A stretch of DNA of 64,000 bases from Cladocopium goreaui (taxonomy: Eukaryota; Sar; Dinophyceae; Suessiales; Symbiodiniaceae). Positions 11,833 to 24,400 of the stretch are shown piece after piece. The DNA lies in contig CAMXCT020001714.1 in the NCBI GenBank assembly GCA_947184155.2, forward strand, positions 47,501 through 111,500, read 5' to 3'. The translations under genes and the position numbers were made by a program. Under the pieces are notes generated by a model, which was given only the letters and a program-made list of their open reading frames with translations, did no database searches and was not told the origin of the DNA. Every line of letters starts with the position of its first letter. Within the stretch, counting starts at the first letter, position 1.

Positions 11833-12169
11833 GATTTCAAGTTTTTTTCTTTTTTCCGAATGTCTCAACTTTCGGATGGGAAAAACCAGCCATAACCAGC
11901 CAGTCAGCCAGGCAAAGTTGTCCTGCAGCAACATGCTTTTCCGCATCCAGGTGCGACGGTGGAGATTTCCGGGAAAATCAGCAGGCCACAACGTTTTTTC
12001 TTGGAAAGAAACAATAGGAACTAATGATATCAGTGTTGTTTGTTGACTAATAGTACACTAATATTTGTTGACCAATATAATATCAGTTGATATCTAATTG
12101 TTAGCCATTATTAGCGTTGACCAATATAATATCTGATCTAATAATCACTAATACACTTTCTCAAGATAT

Positions 12170-12235
12170 CAGATATCAGTGATCCATCGATCGAGGACGT
12201 GAAGAAACGCGTCCAAGGCAGGGGTGTCGATCCTA
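12170..12235 (+). CDS. Candidate exon, unrecognised
   Basis: A short frame reads ISDPSIEDVKKRVQGRGVDP after a TATCAG acceptor. The helix-like DPSIEDVKKRV motif and splice context suggest an exon, but it is too short to assign. Confidence 0.25.
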
Positions 12236-13656
12236 GATCCAGGGATCCATTTTTCATATTCCAAAATGATAGCAGTCCACAAAAAGATAGAACAGTAGTT
12301 TTTGCCCCTTAAACTCGTCTTCTAACTATACTTTCCTAATATTTTCTGAATTTTCCAAAGGGGGGTTTACCAAAAACATTCCATTTGGATCCATTTGGGA
12401 GTGAACTAAAAATCGTGACCTGCCCCATCGCCGGCCCATGGAACCATGGGTTTCCGGGATGGGAGTCTAACAGAGTACACCAAGACCTGGTGGTTGAGAA
12501 CGTCATATTTTCCCAGGATTTTATGGTCACCAAATTGGGGTATACCATGGTCCCGATTTCTGGACCAACACTGATAATATAGTACTACAATGTACTATGT
12601 ATAGTGCATTATCGTACTTGATGGTCTACGTAATCATTTCTTGTGATTTGACATCCGGCCTTGGCACAACTGACCTTCCAATTGATGACCCTAGCATTTT
12701 GCACAAGCTTCAGCTGATGGTGATTGAGAATGGAGGTGAGGTCATGCATTTCCGTCACTACCACTGCTAGACTCTGCAGGACACTCTTGGAAGAAGTTCT
12801 TTGATGCTTGCAAAATCAAGCAGATACGGGTATGGGATGGTATGGGTCAACATTTAAAGCCCAATATTGACCCGAGGTCTTTGGTCATCCAATATTGAAG
12901 GGCGCCTGATCCGTCGATCAACAAATCAAGATTCGAAGATTCATGCATGATGTCGCCAGGGAAGATGGCTGTGGTCGCTACCTTGGTGGGTCATGGGGTG
13001 ATACCGATACCTGGGAAAAACAAACACAGTTGATGGTATCGTTCTGCCATGTCCTATCAATGTGTCACAGGGATAGCTCCAAGCAATATTATCAAATGTG
13101 TAGCAGTAGCACCTTGAAAAATTCCCACCTGGGCTCTGAAGAAGTGTAAGTTTAAGGTAGGTACACTTGCTGGTGTAAGTGTGTGTGTGCAGAAGAGGCT
13201 GACATCATGAAGTAGCATGATGCCAGGGGAGAAACTCAGAGGACTTCGACTTTCCAACCTTTTTCATGATTTTCCTTGGGTTTTCTCCATGGAACTTCCC
13301 GCATTTTCACACTGAGGACTTGGTACCGGTGGACCCAGGCACAACATAGATCTGGAGATTTCCCATGGTTTCCCACATGCACATGATGCAAGTTTTGAAA
13401 TATCGATCTGAATGATTTTTTACTGGAGGGTACTGCATCACTATTTCTGTAGGATCTTTCCTTTCTGATTTGTTTGCTCGTTTTGGGGGTAGCTGACATG
13501 ATGGGCTCTAAACATGGACAACTTAATTCCATTGCAACATATTGCTATTTTACCTGCAAGACGTTGGGAGGTCTGATTTTTCCAATTTCACCATATTTCA
13601 CCGACAAAATTCACCAAGGGGTATGGGTCAAATTGGGTACCCCAATAATTGGATGG

Positions 13657-13753
13657 TTACCCTCTGGTAAACTAACATAGCTATATGATATAACCAAATA
13701 TAACCATTAAATATGGTGATTTTCAATAGCTAGGTTAAATTACCAGAGGGTAA
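13657..13753. repeat. Hairpin element, family B (TACCCTCTGGTTA / TAACATAGCCATGG)
   Basis: TTACCCTCTGGTAAACTAAC at the left pairs with GTTAAATTACCAGAGGGTAA at the right. The copy is about 97 bp. It belongs to the same family as 26898-27012, 35711-35802 and 44303-44410. Confidence 0.8.
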
Positions 13754-13883
13754 TACTAACCATTATCATCACCATTGATAGTTCAATATTCATTGGGTAC
13801 CCCTATAATATCCTATAATTAGAATTGGGTATGGTCAAAACTAAACAAGACGAAACGTACAGTAAATTTTGACCCATCCCCAC

Positions 13884-13975
13884 ATGGAACTGAGCGATTT
13901 GCCAGGTTGGAAGGAGCGCTTGGTGGCGGAGGAAGAAGCGCAACTTCAGGTGCAGGGTGGTTGCGATGCCAATGA
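13884..13975 (+). CDS. Candidate exon, unrecognised
   Basis: The frame starting at the ATG at 13884 reads MELSDLPGWKERLVAEEEAQ and continues LQVQGG. This Glu-rich helical segment looks like coding sequence. The flanks show no partner exon that I can recognise. Confidence 0.25.
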
Positions 13976-14309
13976 CAGAAACTCAAAAAGATGGGCTCTT
14001 GCAAGTGGAAGCTGGAAAACATGTGAACAAAATAACGGTCAATATGGACTGAAAGTGTAGATTTGATGGAGATAGTTGAAGTCAACGATGACGTGGTAAC
14101 AGCCACATTTTCACTTGGGGGATTCACATTTCTCCACCGCGGCCAGAGGGCTCAGGCTCAAGCCTTCCCGGCTTAGCCGCAGCCTCCGGATCATGAGAGC
14201 AGCCTCCAGATTGCTGAGTCTTGGCGAGTGACATGCCAAGGTGACCAGAAAGGTTGGCCTGGGATGCTAGGACTCAAAACTTAACACCAATCAAAATGGA
14301 TGTCTTGAT

Positions 14310-14420
14310 GATGATGATGATGATGATGATGATGCAGATGAAGGTGCAGATGGTGATGACGATGATTATGCAGATGAAGATGAATTATAATAATAATAAG
14401 ATGATGATGATGATGATGAG
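14310..14420. repeat. (GAT)n trinucleotide array
   Basis: Imperfect ATG/GAT trinucleotides with short interruptions. Open frames encode poly-Met/Asp or His on the other strand and are artefacts. Confidence 0.9.
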
Positions 14421-15002
14421 CAACCAATTCGATTGGTATCCGAATGACTTGACCCAGACCCGGGCGACCTTTTTTCGGAACAGTCCCATCCTTAGCAACA
14501 CTAAACAAAGCCAATTATCCAATTTGTTTGGTCCCCAAACTCAACATCATATATTATTTGATTTCTGGGGGCAATGGACTGTATTGACCCTCGCCAATTG
14601 CATTGGTTTGATGTTATGATTTCCAATGATAATCCCCTAGCAATTTCCAAGAATTGGATGAAGAACACCTGGACTTTCCAACCAGCGTGTCATGTCAACC
14701 GCAAATCTTCCCAACAAACCGATCAATTGAGCATATCTCTTAGTATGAGAATATCCAGCCACAATCATCACTTGCCTTGCCTGACAGTGTATGTGTACAT
14801 AATCATCCTGGAGCAGATAGAATATGGATGAATATGGTAATTTTGACATCCCCTTTTCAAATGGTTATATCATGTTATATCTGTGAACATCCCATATTCT
14901 ATCTATTTCAGGATAATTATCTATATGCACATACATATATACATACATATATATATAGATTTATGAATATTATATACATCACATACATTAAACTTATCTG
15001 TG

Positions 15003-15072
15003 CCTCGCCACTTGGTATCCCTCGCTCAGAAGATGGGCGCCCATCGCTGCACCGTTGGCATGGCTGAGACGT
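15003..15072 (+). CDS. Candidate exon, unrecognised
   Basis: One frame reads PRHLVSLAQKMGAHRCTVGM followed by AET, a coherent amphipathic segment in a GC-rich island between AT-rich tracts. No family is recognised. Confidence 0.25.
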
Positions 15073-15099
15073 GAAGGTGGGCCCAGTGAAGACCTGGCT

Positions 15100-15700
15100 G
15101 TGTCCTATATATAATATAATACTTAGTTAGTATGAAATGATATAAACTAAAATACAATATGATATAATACAATATTTGATATGTAATATGTAATATATAA
15201 TATTTAACATATAGTATATGATATATAATATATAATATATGGTATAAGATATATAATATATAATATATAATATATAATATATAATATATAATATATAACA
15301 TATTATACATTGTATATAATATATCATATAAATAAATAATTTATACAATATATAGTATATGATATGTAAAAAATATAACTGATAATCTATATAATATTCA
15401 ATATATGTAATATATTTAATATATTCCATACATTCAATATATATTTATGATATATAATATATGTAATATAGTCGTTAATATATTGAATATATTCAATGTA
15501 TTATATATATAATATATATATAACATGTATAATATATATGTACTATATTTAATATATTGAATATATTAAATATATGTATATACATATCATATATACAATA
15601 TATAAAACATACTATTTTTAATAGAAAAAATAATATAATATGAATAATATTTTTGATATACACCATGTAATATAATATATATATATAATAAAATAATGGA
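15100..15700. repeat. AT-rich TATAATA tract
   Basis: About 600 bp is dominated by TATAATATATAATA-type sequence. It has no gene. Open frames read as poly Tyr/Ile and are compositional artefacts. Confidence 0.9.
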
Positions 15701-15707
15701 TACAGCG

Positions 15708-16650
15708 GGTGCCAGAATTATAGAACGGAGCCAGGAGTACAAAAGTACGGTAAAATACCGTACCTTTGTACTCCTCCGGGTTCCGATTCCGCGCGGAGTC
15801 GGGAAATTTAATTATAGAACGGGGATCCGTTCTATAATTAAATTTCCCCGTTCTATAATTAAATTTCCCCGTTCTATAATTTCTGGCACTGACATGATAT
15901 TTACTGCATATTTGTACATATACAATCTATAAAATGAAGATTTAGTGAGTAAATTCAGATATGTTTTTTTTTCATACCTTCCGAGGAAAACAGAATTATA
16001 GAACAACAGGGTACGGTAAATAACCGTACCTTCGTACTCCTCAACTTCCGTTCTATAAATCCGTTTTCCCCCATTTTTCCCACATTTACCAGGTGATTTT
16101 CTTAGATTTCATGGTGATTTTATGGGATTTCATGGTGATGTTCTGAGATTTCATGTTTTTGTGGGATTTCATAGTGATTTTATGGGATTTCATGGTGATT
16201 TTATGGGATTTCATGGTGATTTTATGGGATTTCATGGTGATTTTATGGGACTTCATGGTGATTTTATGGGATTTCACGGTGATTTTCTTAGATTTCATGG
16301 TGATTTTGTAGGATTTCTGTGACCCCGGAAGAGGTTCTATAATTCTATAATTAATTTTTGCGTTCTATAATTAATTTTTCCGTTCGACGGAAAAATTAAT
16401 TATAGAACGGGGCCCGGGAAACATTAATTATAGAACGAAAATGGGAAATGTGAGAAAAATGGGGGAACACATAATTATAGAACAGCAGCGCTCCGACAAG
16501 AATTATAGAACGACGAAAAAAGTTAGGAGTAAATTCAGATATGTTTTTTTTTTTCACACCTTCCGAGGAGAACAGAATTATAGAACAACAGGGTACGGTA
16601 AATAACCGTACCTTCGTACTCCTCAACTTCCGTTCTATAATTCCGGCACC
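15708..16650. mobile_element. 943 bp composite terminal-inverted-repeat element with TTATAGAAC motifs
   Basis: The outer ends are inverted copies differing at one position over about 22 bp: GGTGCCAGAATTATAGAACG at 15708 and CGTTCTATAATTCCGGCACC ending at 16650. AATTATAGAAC or its complement recurs more than a dozen times inside. A strong internal hairpin around GTACGGTAAAATACCGTAC lies at 15732-15775. Two direct copies of a ~110 bp block (about 15950-16060 and 16530-16640) each carry GGGTACGGTAAATAACCGTA. A 21 bp tandem array (16090-16320) sits in the middle. No transposase is visible, so it would be non-autonomous. Both flanks are AT repeats, so no target duplication can be defined. Confidence 0.75.
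16090..16320. repeat. 21 bp tandem repeat (GGGATTTCATGGTGATTTTAT)
   Basis: About eleven slightly diverged copies of a 21 bp unit lie inside the TTATAGAAC element. Both strands are open across the array because the unit is a multiple of three. The translations (repeats of MKSHKIT or GFHGDFM) are not considered genes. Confidence 0.9.
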
Positions 16651-16659
16651 TACAGTAAG

Positions 16660-16905
16660 ATATAATATATAATAGTTTTTTTGTTTAAACAAATATATCC
16701 ATAATATATACATGATTTAGTATATACAATATATATATATATGTATACATACCATATATATGTACCATATTTATATATAATATATATATATATATAATAT
16801 ATAATATCATATATATATATCACATATATACCTATCATATGTATATTATAATTGATCTATAATATATATACTATATATGATATACACAATATACATGATA
16901 TATGA
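16660..16905. repeat. AT-rich tract
   Basis: Mostly TATATA and ATAATATATA sequence. It has no gene. Confidence 0.9.
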
Positions 16906-17058
16906 TATGGTGGCCCCCCCCCCCTGTACCTACCCTTTTTGTATCTGTACCGGTATTTACGGTGTTTTTTGCATATTTTGGGGTATATATTTTTTTAACG
17001 TTTTTTTCAAATAAATTTGGACATAGTTTCGAGGGGGAGTACCATATATATATATATA

Positions 17059-17443
17059 TAACCGTGGATGTAGACAAACTTGTGAGACATGATGGTTCTG
17101 GCATCAAGAGGTCTTAGGACGTCCTAGGACCTCACTGGAACCAAGAACCAAGAACCAAGATTGCACAGAAAGTTTTTGGGAATCTTGGTTCTTGGTTCTT
17201 GGTTCCAAGGAGGTCCTAGGACCTCTTAGTTCTTCTTCCTTTCAGACTATGTCTTAAGTATAATTCATACTAATGTTGAGCTAGTGTTTTTCAGATAACT
17301 TGTTAAACCATGTATATATATATATAAAACCGTGGATGTAGACAAACTTGTGAGACATGATATTTCTGGCATCAAGAGGTCTTAGGAGGTCCTAGGACCT
17401 CACTGGAACCAAGAACCAAGAACCAAGATTGCACAGAAAGTTT
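17059..17443. repeat. ~115 bp direct duplication with an internal CCTAGG hairpin
   Basis: Two near-identical copies (about 17061-17175 and 17330-17443) start with AACCGTGGATGTAGACAAAC and end with AAGATTGCACAGAAAGTTT. Between them, GGTTCTTGGTTCTTGGTTCC and GGAGGTCCTAGGACCTC form the inverted partner of the first copy's 3' half. The second copy abuts the 9 bp satellite directly. Confidence 0.8.
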
Positions 17444-17830
17444 ACATTACATACATTACATTCATTACATTCATTACATTCATTACATTCATTACATTCA
17501 TTACATTCATTACATTCATTACATACATTACATACATTACATACATTACATACATTACATACATTACATACATTACATACATTACATACATTACATACAT
17601 TACATACATTACATACATTACATACATTACATACATTACATACATACATACATACATACATACGTACGTACGTACGTACGTACATACATACATACATGCA
17701 TGCATGCATGCATACATTACATACATACATACATACATACATGCATGCATGCATGCATGCATGCATGCATGCATGCATGCATGCATGCATGCATGCATGC
17801 ATGCATACATACATACATACGCACGTTTGT
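17444..17830. repeat. Tandem array: (ATTACATTC)n, (ATTACATAC)n, then (ATAC/ATGC)n
   Basis: A 9 bp unit shifts from ATTACATTC to ATTACATAC, then becomes tetranucleotides CATA, CGTA and GCAT. Open frames on both strands are artefacts of the period. Confidence 0.95.
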
Positions 17831-17899
17831 ATGTATATATAATTATATATATATACATATATATATATACATACGCATAGATATAACCATCAACCAAGA

Positions 17900-20800
17900 G
17901 AGGTGACCTGCAGATTTTTGATTTTCTTGAAGGGTCAACGATGCGACTGGTGGCGCCAACGCTCCAGGAACTGAATGGAAAGTGGTTCCGCAGGGTCAGG
18001 CACCACGGAATGAACTTTCTTGCAGCACAACTGGAGCATCCAAGCAGCAAAGAGAGAAACACTGGCAAAAGTTGAGTTGGAAAATTGGTACAGCTAGGTG
18101 TTGGCCAAAAGAATCAAGACCACACATCACACATCCCACTGGTTTAGGGCATTTCAAACAGACGTGACATGTTTTTTGTTGCATTGTTGCACGAGGATCG
18201 TGAATTTGCCTACATCCATGAGCACAACTGGAACGAGCAAATGTGGAACATTGCTGGCAGGGTTGACTTTCAGAGCCTCATGGAGGAGAGGGTTCTTGAC
18301 CGATGGATCCTAAAGGTCCAATGGTTTCATTAAGAGTGTGTTGACAACACTCTTCGGTTCATGATTATTGGGGATTTATACTGCCCAGTATATTTTGGAT
18401 TATCTCATCCAGTATGGAAATCCATATTAACCATTAAATGATGCGAAACTATTCACACCCTTTTGCCCTGTCAGCATTTGCAGGAGGGATGCTACTTGCT
18501 GAAAGGTGTTGCCTCAGATGTCATCCACAGGCATTGGTAGCTTGTGTGCCGGATGTGTTTTCATTAAGTCACGGTATGTCATAGCGTGAAACAGATTCCT
18601 CATGTCTTGTTGTAGTCATTTGGGGTTGTCTCAAGATGTGCAACCCTCGACCCCCTATGATTTATCAACATTTTCACCATAGAAGCTGCCATTCTGAGGT
18701 ATCCCCAATTGGCGACAAACCCAGTCCAGGCCCGTCCAATTGCATCGGCGGAGGCTGTCCTTTGGAGCGAAAGTCTTTGCGCGGAGAGGCACTGTGCTCA
18801 TCGAAGAAGGCTCTGAGAACAGCGCGATCTTCGTGGTTGGTAACTTGACAATAGGGGATGACATGGGTGGGTCATGTGGTATATAAATCCTACTGTAAAC
18901 CTGCAACAATCCCCACATTCAACATTTGGTCGGGATATCATGTGAGAAAACCAAGAATACCAATCCCCGATTCCACCAGAAATGGATTGGTTGAACAATC
19001 CCAATATGAAGGTGGCATTGGGTTAATCCCACATTCCCAATCCCAAAGCCATCCCAACCTGTAGGATTTGGTCGAACCCCCAAAGTTTAGCATCAAACCT
19101 GAAAAAAAAGTTTAGCTCCTGAACAATATTTTTTTTGTCATAGTACCGGAATTTTTGGGCTCCATGGTAGATTTTTGGGATGGTGTTGTATCAATCATGA
19201 CCGAGAAGTCCCCATGTTGTATCCCCCTTCAATTATTAGTCTGGTTGGTGGTTTGGAACATTTTCTTATTTTCCCATATATTGGGAATGTCATCATCCCA
19301 ACTGACGAAGTGATATTTTTCAGAGGGGTAGGGCGAAAAACCACCAACCAGTGGTGAATCTACATGGCAGGGGATTTCCAAGCTAGCCATGTTTGATTAT
19401 CGAAGAATATTCATCACTTAACAGGTATATATCCCATGAAATCACCATATTTGATGGTTAAATCCCTACAAATCCCCATGAATCCAAGTTTTTGAAGCCA
19501 TTCATGTGTGAATCCCCATGACATGTTGGCTCGATGAGGCCATGGCGCGTTGAAGGTCACCGTGAAAGGCGAGAAGATCTCGACCATAGGGCCTGGGCAA
19601 GTGGTGGGCTTGCAGCCCGACGCGGATGCGGTGGTTGCGATTGATGGTGGATGTTAAAACAATGCCATGTTTACCAGCCCCCAGTCACCATTTTTTGTAG
19701 GTGGTATGATTGGTATGGTTCCCATTCCCAGTCATGGGTGATTTATTAAACCATTGTTTAGCTTAGCCAACAGGCAAAATTCCTAGATTCAAATCACTGA
19801 ACAGCGGCAATCTTGGAGGAGGCTACGCTAATAGTATAGCAAGCTCCACAAGAGGCTTTCTGAAAATAGACCACAAACCCTAAAGTCATGAGACTAATGT
19901 CGGTGATTTTTAGGAGAGCCAATGGTCCAATGGTCTTGGCGTAGTTTTGGATTCTTTTGGCACATATCACATATCATCACAGAAAAGTTGAACCTGGACA
20001 TCATGAAGCACATCTTTTTCACCGGAAAAACAAGTTAGTTCTAACTCTTGTGGCGACTCCAAATGGTTGGTCGTTTGAAAGATCGCTGATGGATTCGACT
20101 CCAGTCCAGTGTGGGTTGAAACCTCCAGAACAATGGAGGAATGACGGTATGCCATAAATATGTTTGCAACCATTTCGGGCTTAAATGATAGATGAACTGT
20201 TTGCAAATGGCATACGATGTTATTGGATCCGTTGATCCATGGATCCATTCATCCCTGCGAGTTCTTCGTCAAAGTTGTTTTGCATGGCAAGTGCATACTC
20301 CCTGAGATTTATGGGGAAAAAACTCATCAGCAACACTTTGACAGCTCAGCACATTTCAGACTCCCACTTGCCCACTTGCCCACGGTATCATGAACGGTGA
20401 AGTAACCCGTTTTTGCTTGAATGGCATGAACTAAACAGCAAACTGTTTCCAAGGTATACTATGCTCAAGGGCACCAATGCAAGCGCCACTGTTACTGTCT
20501 CCTCAGAGCTAGCATATGTTCTGGAGCTTCGGCATAGACACTTGGCATCCGCAAAAGCCAAGTGGCTGTGGCTGAAGTGACAAGCATGGCGCTGTTTTTT
20601 TAAGGCTAAAGGATAAATGCAGTTGAGGAATGAACTGCAGCCCCTTCTCCGAAATGAAGTGGATCATTGTTGTGCAGCACATGTTGGCCATCATCGAAGG
20701 ATCTTTTTGTGCAGGCGAATGGTTGTTGCCATGATGCTGGGGCATTTTTTTTACACCCCCAAACACGGGGTCAAAATCCCAACCCATCCCAAGCCATTTT

Positions 20801-20935
20801 TTTTCTGACCAGGAGGTTGTGGGAAATTGCTGGAAATGAGGTCACTTCCAGAGCTGTTTAGAGGATGAGCCAAGCGTGAAGCAACGCATGCAAGTGATCT
20901 TGGAGCAACGTGAAGCCCAGCCACTTGGTCCATGA
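17900..20935 (+). CDS. Multi-exon gene with a cyclic-nucleotide-binding-like domain
   Basis: Several short exons fit one + strand gene. About 17914-18070 reads from IFDFLEGSTMRLVAPTLQEL to a HHGMNFLAAQLEHPSS segment. About 18190-18310 holds EDREFAYIHEHNWNEQMWNI and VDFQSLMEERVLDRW. About 18734-18837 reads KVFARRGTVLIEEGSENSAI then FVV. About 19539-19640 reads GALKVTVKGEKISTIGPGQV. About 20470-20560 reads ASATVTVSSELAYVLELR. About 20862-20930 reads DEPSVKQRMQVILEQREAQP. The third to fifth follow the order of a cNMP-binding beta-roll: G.vlieeGs.....fvv, then a strand ending GPGQVVG, then the sATV.v.seLayvlel strand. The usual phosphate-binding FGE...R segment was not found and may lie in an unseen exon. 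Such domains sense cAMP/cGMP in kinases and channels; here the effector is unknown. Exon ends are approximate. Confidence 0.55.
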
Positions 20936-23900
20936 ACCTGGAAGATCCTGGAAGTAGGATCAAACCATTAGCAGTTTGCGAGCTGGACACCATTAAATTC
21001 ATAGGTACATCATCGAACTAAATCCGCCCTGTTCATCCATTTTCCATTTATCAATCAGGGGGATACAACCTTCCAATTGCTGGGGGATATCACCAGGGTT
21101 GCAACGACTCAACTGAAACCAGCGCCCCTTTTGGCCCCTTTAAGAGCGAGATGTGGCAACTGGTTTCCCTGACGGTCGTAGTCTCTGACGTGACTCTAAG
21201 GAACAAGGCTGCTGAAATGGTGCACAATAAGACCATTCGTGAGGTCTAGCGATGATCTCAGCTGGCGACAGCTGGTGCCTCTGAACCTTTTCTCCTTGAA
21301 GGAAAAAAGGGTGACCGAACTGCACCAGTGCGTAGTTTTGCTGAGGGAATCGGTGATGACACTTCTCTGGTCTTTCAAGAAGTGATTTCTCAAACTTCCA
21401 GCTGTTGATTGGTGAATCTGCTCAGCGACAGTTGGTACTGTCAGTTTGTGCATAGGCGTTCAACTGGAGGATATTCCTCCCGAGCCCTTCGGAAAATTGA
21501 TTTCAATTTCAATCAACAGTGTCTATTGACCAGTTCACCTTCTCATTGGAAAGGCCTTACATGCACCTAAAACGTAGGGATTCCAACACATGCCACCAGA
21601 AGGACTAGAAAAGCTTCCGCGTTCAAAGAGCATACGACCGCGCATGGCGAATTGCGCTCGCATCGTCTCTTTTTTCAACGTTAATTGACAGCCTCTGACC
21701 GGGAGGCGCAACCAGACCTTGATTTGCCTCAGAAAGGGAGCAGTCTGGGCGAGATGGATCGAGATGGCATGCATCCAATCGGAACTGAGCATATCCGCTG
21801 CCATGGGTATGATAATCCTATATAATCCTAAGGCCTAGGTGAGGCATTTCTGTTGTGGTCTCTGCATGTCTCTGTTGCGTCCACATGGGATGGTCCTTAT
21901 TTACTCACATTCCCCATGCCATATATGTGAACGTTGGCTGCCTTGAATCTGAGCTCAAGTTATAGGACAGAGTTTTTTCAACACAATTTTGAAGGCCTGT
22001 CTCCAGTGACTGCTGGAACCATCGCTGGAGCATCGTTGCTGGATGGAGGATCCACACGTAGATAGCGCCCCAGCAGCACATTGATGAATTAATTGGCCGG
22101 GACCCAACGAAGCAATGGCTCAGGATGAAAATTGAATGGCTTAGTAATGCTTAGTATAGGGAATCACCTGATATATTCTGATATCATGCCCTCTTTCCAG
22201 TACCTTCGTGGGAACATGAGCCAACAGATTTCGGGGGTTCACACTGTCCAAAATGACAGCCACCTCCTGTGCAGTTCATCCCCCAGCACTGACGCCAGCA
22301 GAGGTTGGGCAGCCTTGCATCTTCCTGCCATTGAGCAACTTCTCCTAAACCTCCCCGATGAGGTCCCCGGGGTGTTTTTATAGCCGAACGGGGAAGGGGT
22401 ACTGTACCCCCAAAATTGATCCGTTTTTGGACAAACCCAACTGGTGGATCGACCCAAAATAAGGGGCCACAGATTCTGGGATTCCTAGGAGTTGTGAAAA
22501 TCATTCGATCGGATTTCGGATAGGATTTCGGCCAAGGGTCGACTTGCTGCCTGTGATATCCTGTACATTCCTGTACCGTAAAGCATCAGATCCATCACCT
22601 GCCAGGAGTACAGATCCACAGGCAATGGCAGGGTGGGTCCTCTTTCAACCCTGGATTCCATGGATGTATGGAGCAGCAGTGACCGACGGTTCAACAGGGT
22701 CATTCATAATATTCATAGCAACTGCAACGTATTTCCAGTGCACACAAGCGCATCTCGCCTTCTGAATCAAAGTCTTTTCACCGATTTCGCGATGACAGGA
22801 GTCGGAGATTCTGAAGGATCGTTCTTCCAGTCTGTTGTGATCCAAAGCTGCGCTTAGCTCCTATGATTTTTGAGACACCAACTCTGGAGTGCCTGCGTGG
22901 CTGGTGAAAGGGACTTCCCGAAGAAGTGATTAAGAATGGTGGATGACTCATGGTTTTATATGGTTTTATATGGTTTTATTGTATCTGGGTATGAGTCGGT
23001 ATGAGTCAAAGTTCAAGACCTTGGGATCCAGCAATTTCAGTCAGTTTCTTGGTGTTCAGCATCCCATAAGAAAATCATTTGATCCTGGAGCACCCATAGC
23101 CGGCCCTGAGGAATACAACACCCCCTCCATGGCCTGATGAAGGCGACAAGAGATGTTGCTCAGTGGTCGAAAATGATAGGAACATATCAATGACATGTTC
23201 CGGAAAAAAATCGGTCATATTCTGATGATATCTCCATCTAGTAGTATATGTACTGGTATTATCAAGTGAACAAGTTAGAATCAAAAACAGATGATGCTCA
23301 ACGGATGCTTGAGGTGTCAATGTCTTGTATTAAGATCAGGACCATCAGAGTTAAAAGTGCATCAAATGGAGCCTGATTCAACCTGGCGGCATGCAGTTCC
23401 ACAGCGGTTTTTGGGCATGTTTTGTGGAGGTCTGGCACAGATTCCTGAGGAGCTTCAGGAGGACAGGAGACTTTCATTGCCAATAATTAGGATAGGGATT
23501 TATGATGATGAATGCTTATTCATGATGATTCAGGATGATTATATTTGGATAGAACCATCACTGGTGGGGATGTGACGATCATGAAATATGGATTTAACAC
23601 GATTTAACTATTTAACCATCATCAAAGATGGTATTTCTCGCAACCTTTAAATAGACAAAACATGTTGGGCACCTGGAAACTCAAAGGGCATCATCTATAA
23701 CATCCTGGGAAAACTTTCGATCTATTTGGGTAAGGCCCGCTAGGGGTATTGGTCAAAGTTTCAGATCATCCAGTCAGAGATAAGCCTTTCCTGATACGCC
23801 ATAGATCACAAGCTTTTCCTGGAGATACATCCGGAGGTGCCATGGTCCCCAAACGAATATTTATGCAGCTTGCCATGGTCCATAGGATCTGCGCTGTGGT

Positions 23901-24400
23901 CCAGTGAAATTGGATCTCTACACGCTGCAAAGTGCCTTGGGCATCCTTGGGCGGAGGAAGTTGAAAAATGCTGGATTTTGGCTGGAATTTTTGACGGGGT
24001 ATGTGGAATTGAAATGAATTGAAGCAGACTGGAGCCTTGGCCTAGCTACCCACTTAGTAAAAGAAAACGCCGGTGGGGTTCATTTTTTGGAAAATCTTTT
24101 TTTTCAAGGGTTTCCCATCCGGCGGTGCTATCCGCTGCAGTTTTAACACCAGGTTCCGGGCAAGGTCAGGGCCCAAAAGACCAATCATTGGATTCAACTG
24201 GCTTCAAAAAGTAAGCAAAACAAACAAAGCCAAAATCAGGCCACAATGTTGATGCTACGGCCAGGCTACGGCATGTCTCAAAAGCGCAACCGATTGTGTA
24301 AGCTGTGTATAGGTGCAAAGCTTATTAGCATTTAGCTGCATTTAGCTGCACGAAAAGCCCTACAGATGCCCTAACGTTGCCCTAGCGTCGCCCTAACTTC
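20936..24400. other. Gene-poor stretch with unassigned open frames
   Basis: I found no recognisable domain here. Weak exon candidates on the + strand are a LVSLTVVVSDVTLRNKAAEM segment near 21160-21255, and a segment at 23340-23490 containing SELKVHQMEPDSTWRHAVPQ. Frames on both strands overlap at 22180-22860 without a clear winner. The last 70 bases before the palindrome carry a third, partial inverted copy of its GCCCTAACG motif. Confidence 0.35.

Noticed and set aside
22485..22860. Protein-kinase-like text (VDLYSWQVMDLML) on the minus strand
   Set aside because: No HRD or DFG motif was found in the neighbourhood and the other strand is equally open.
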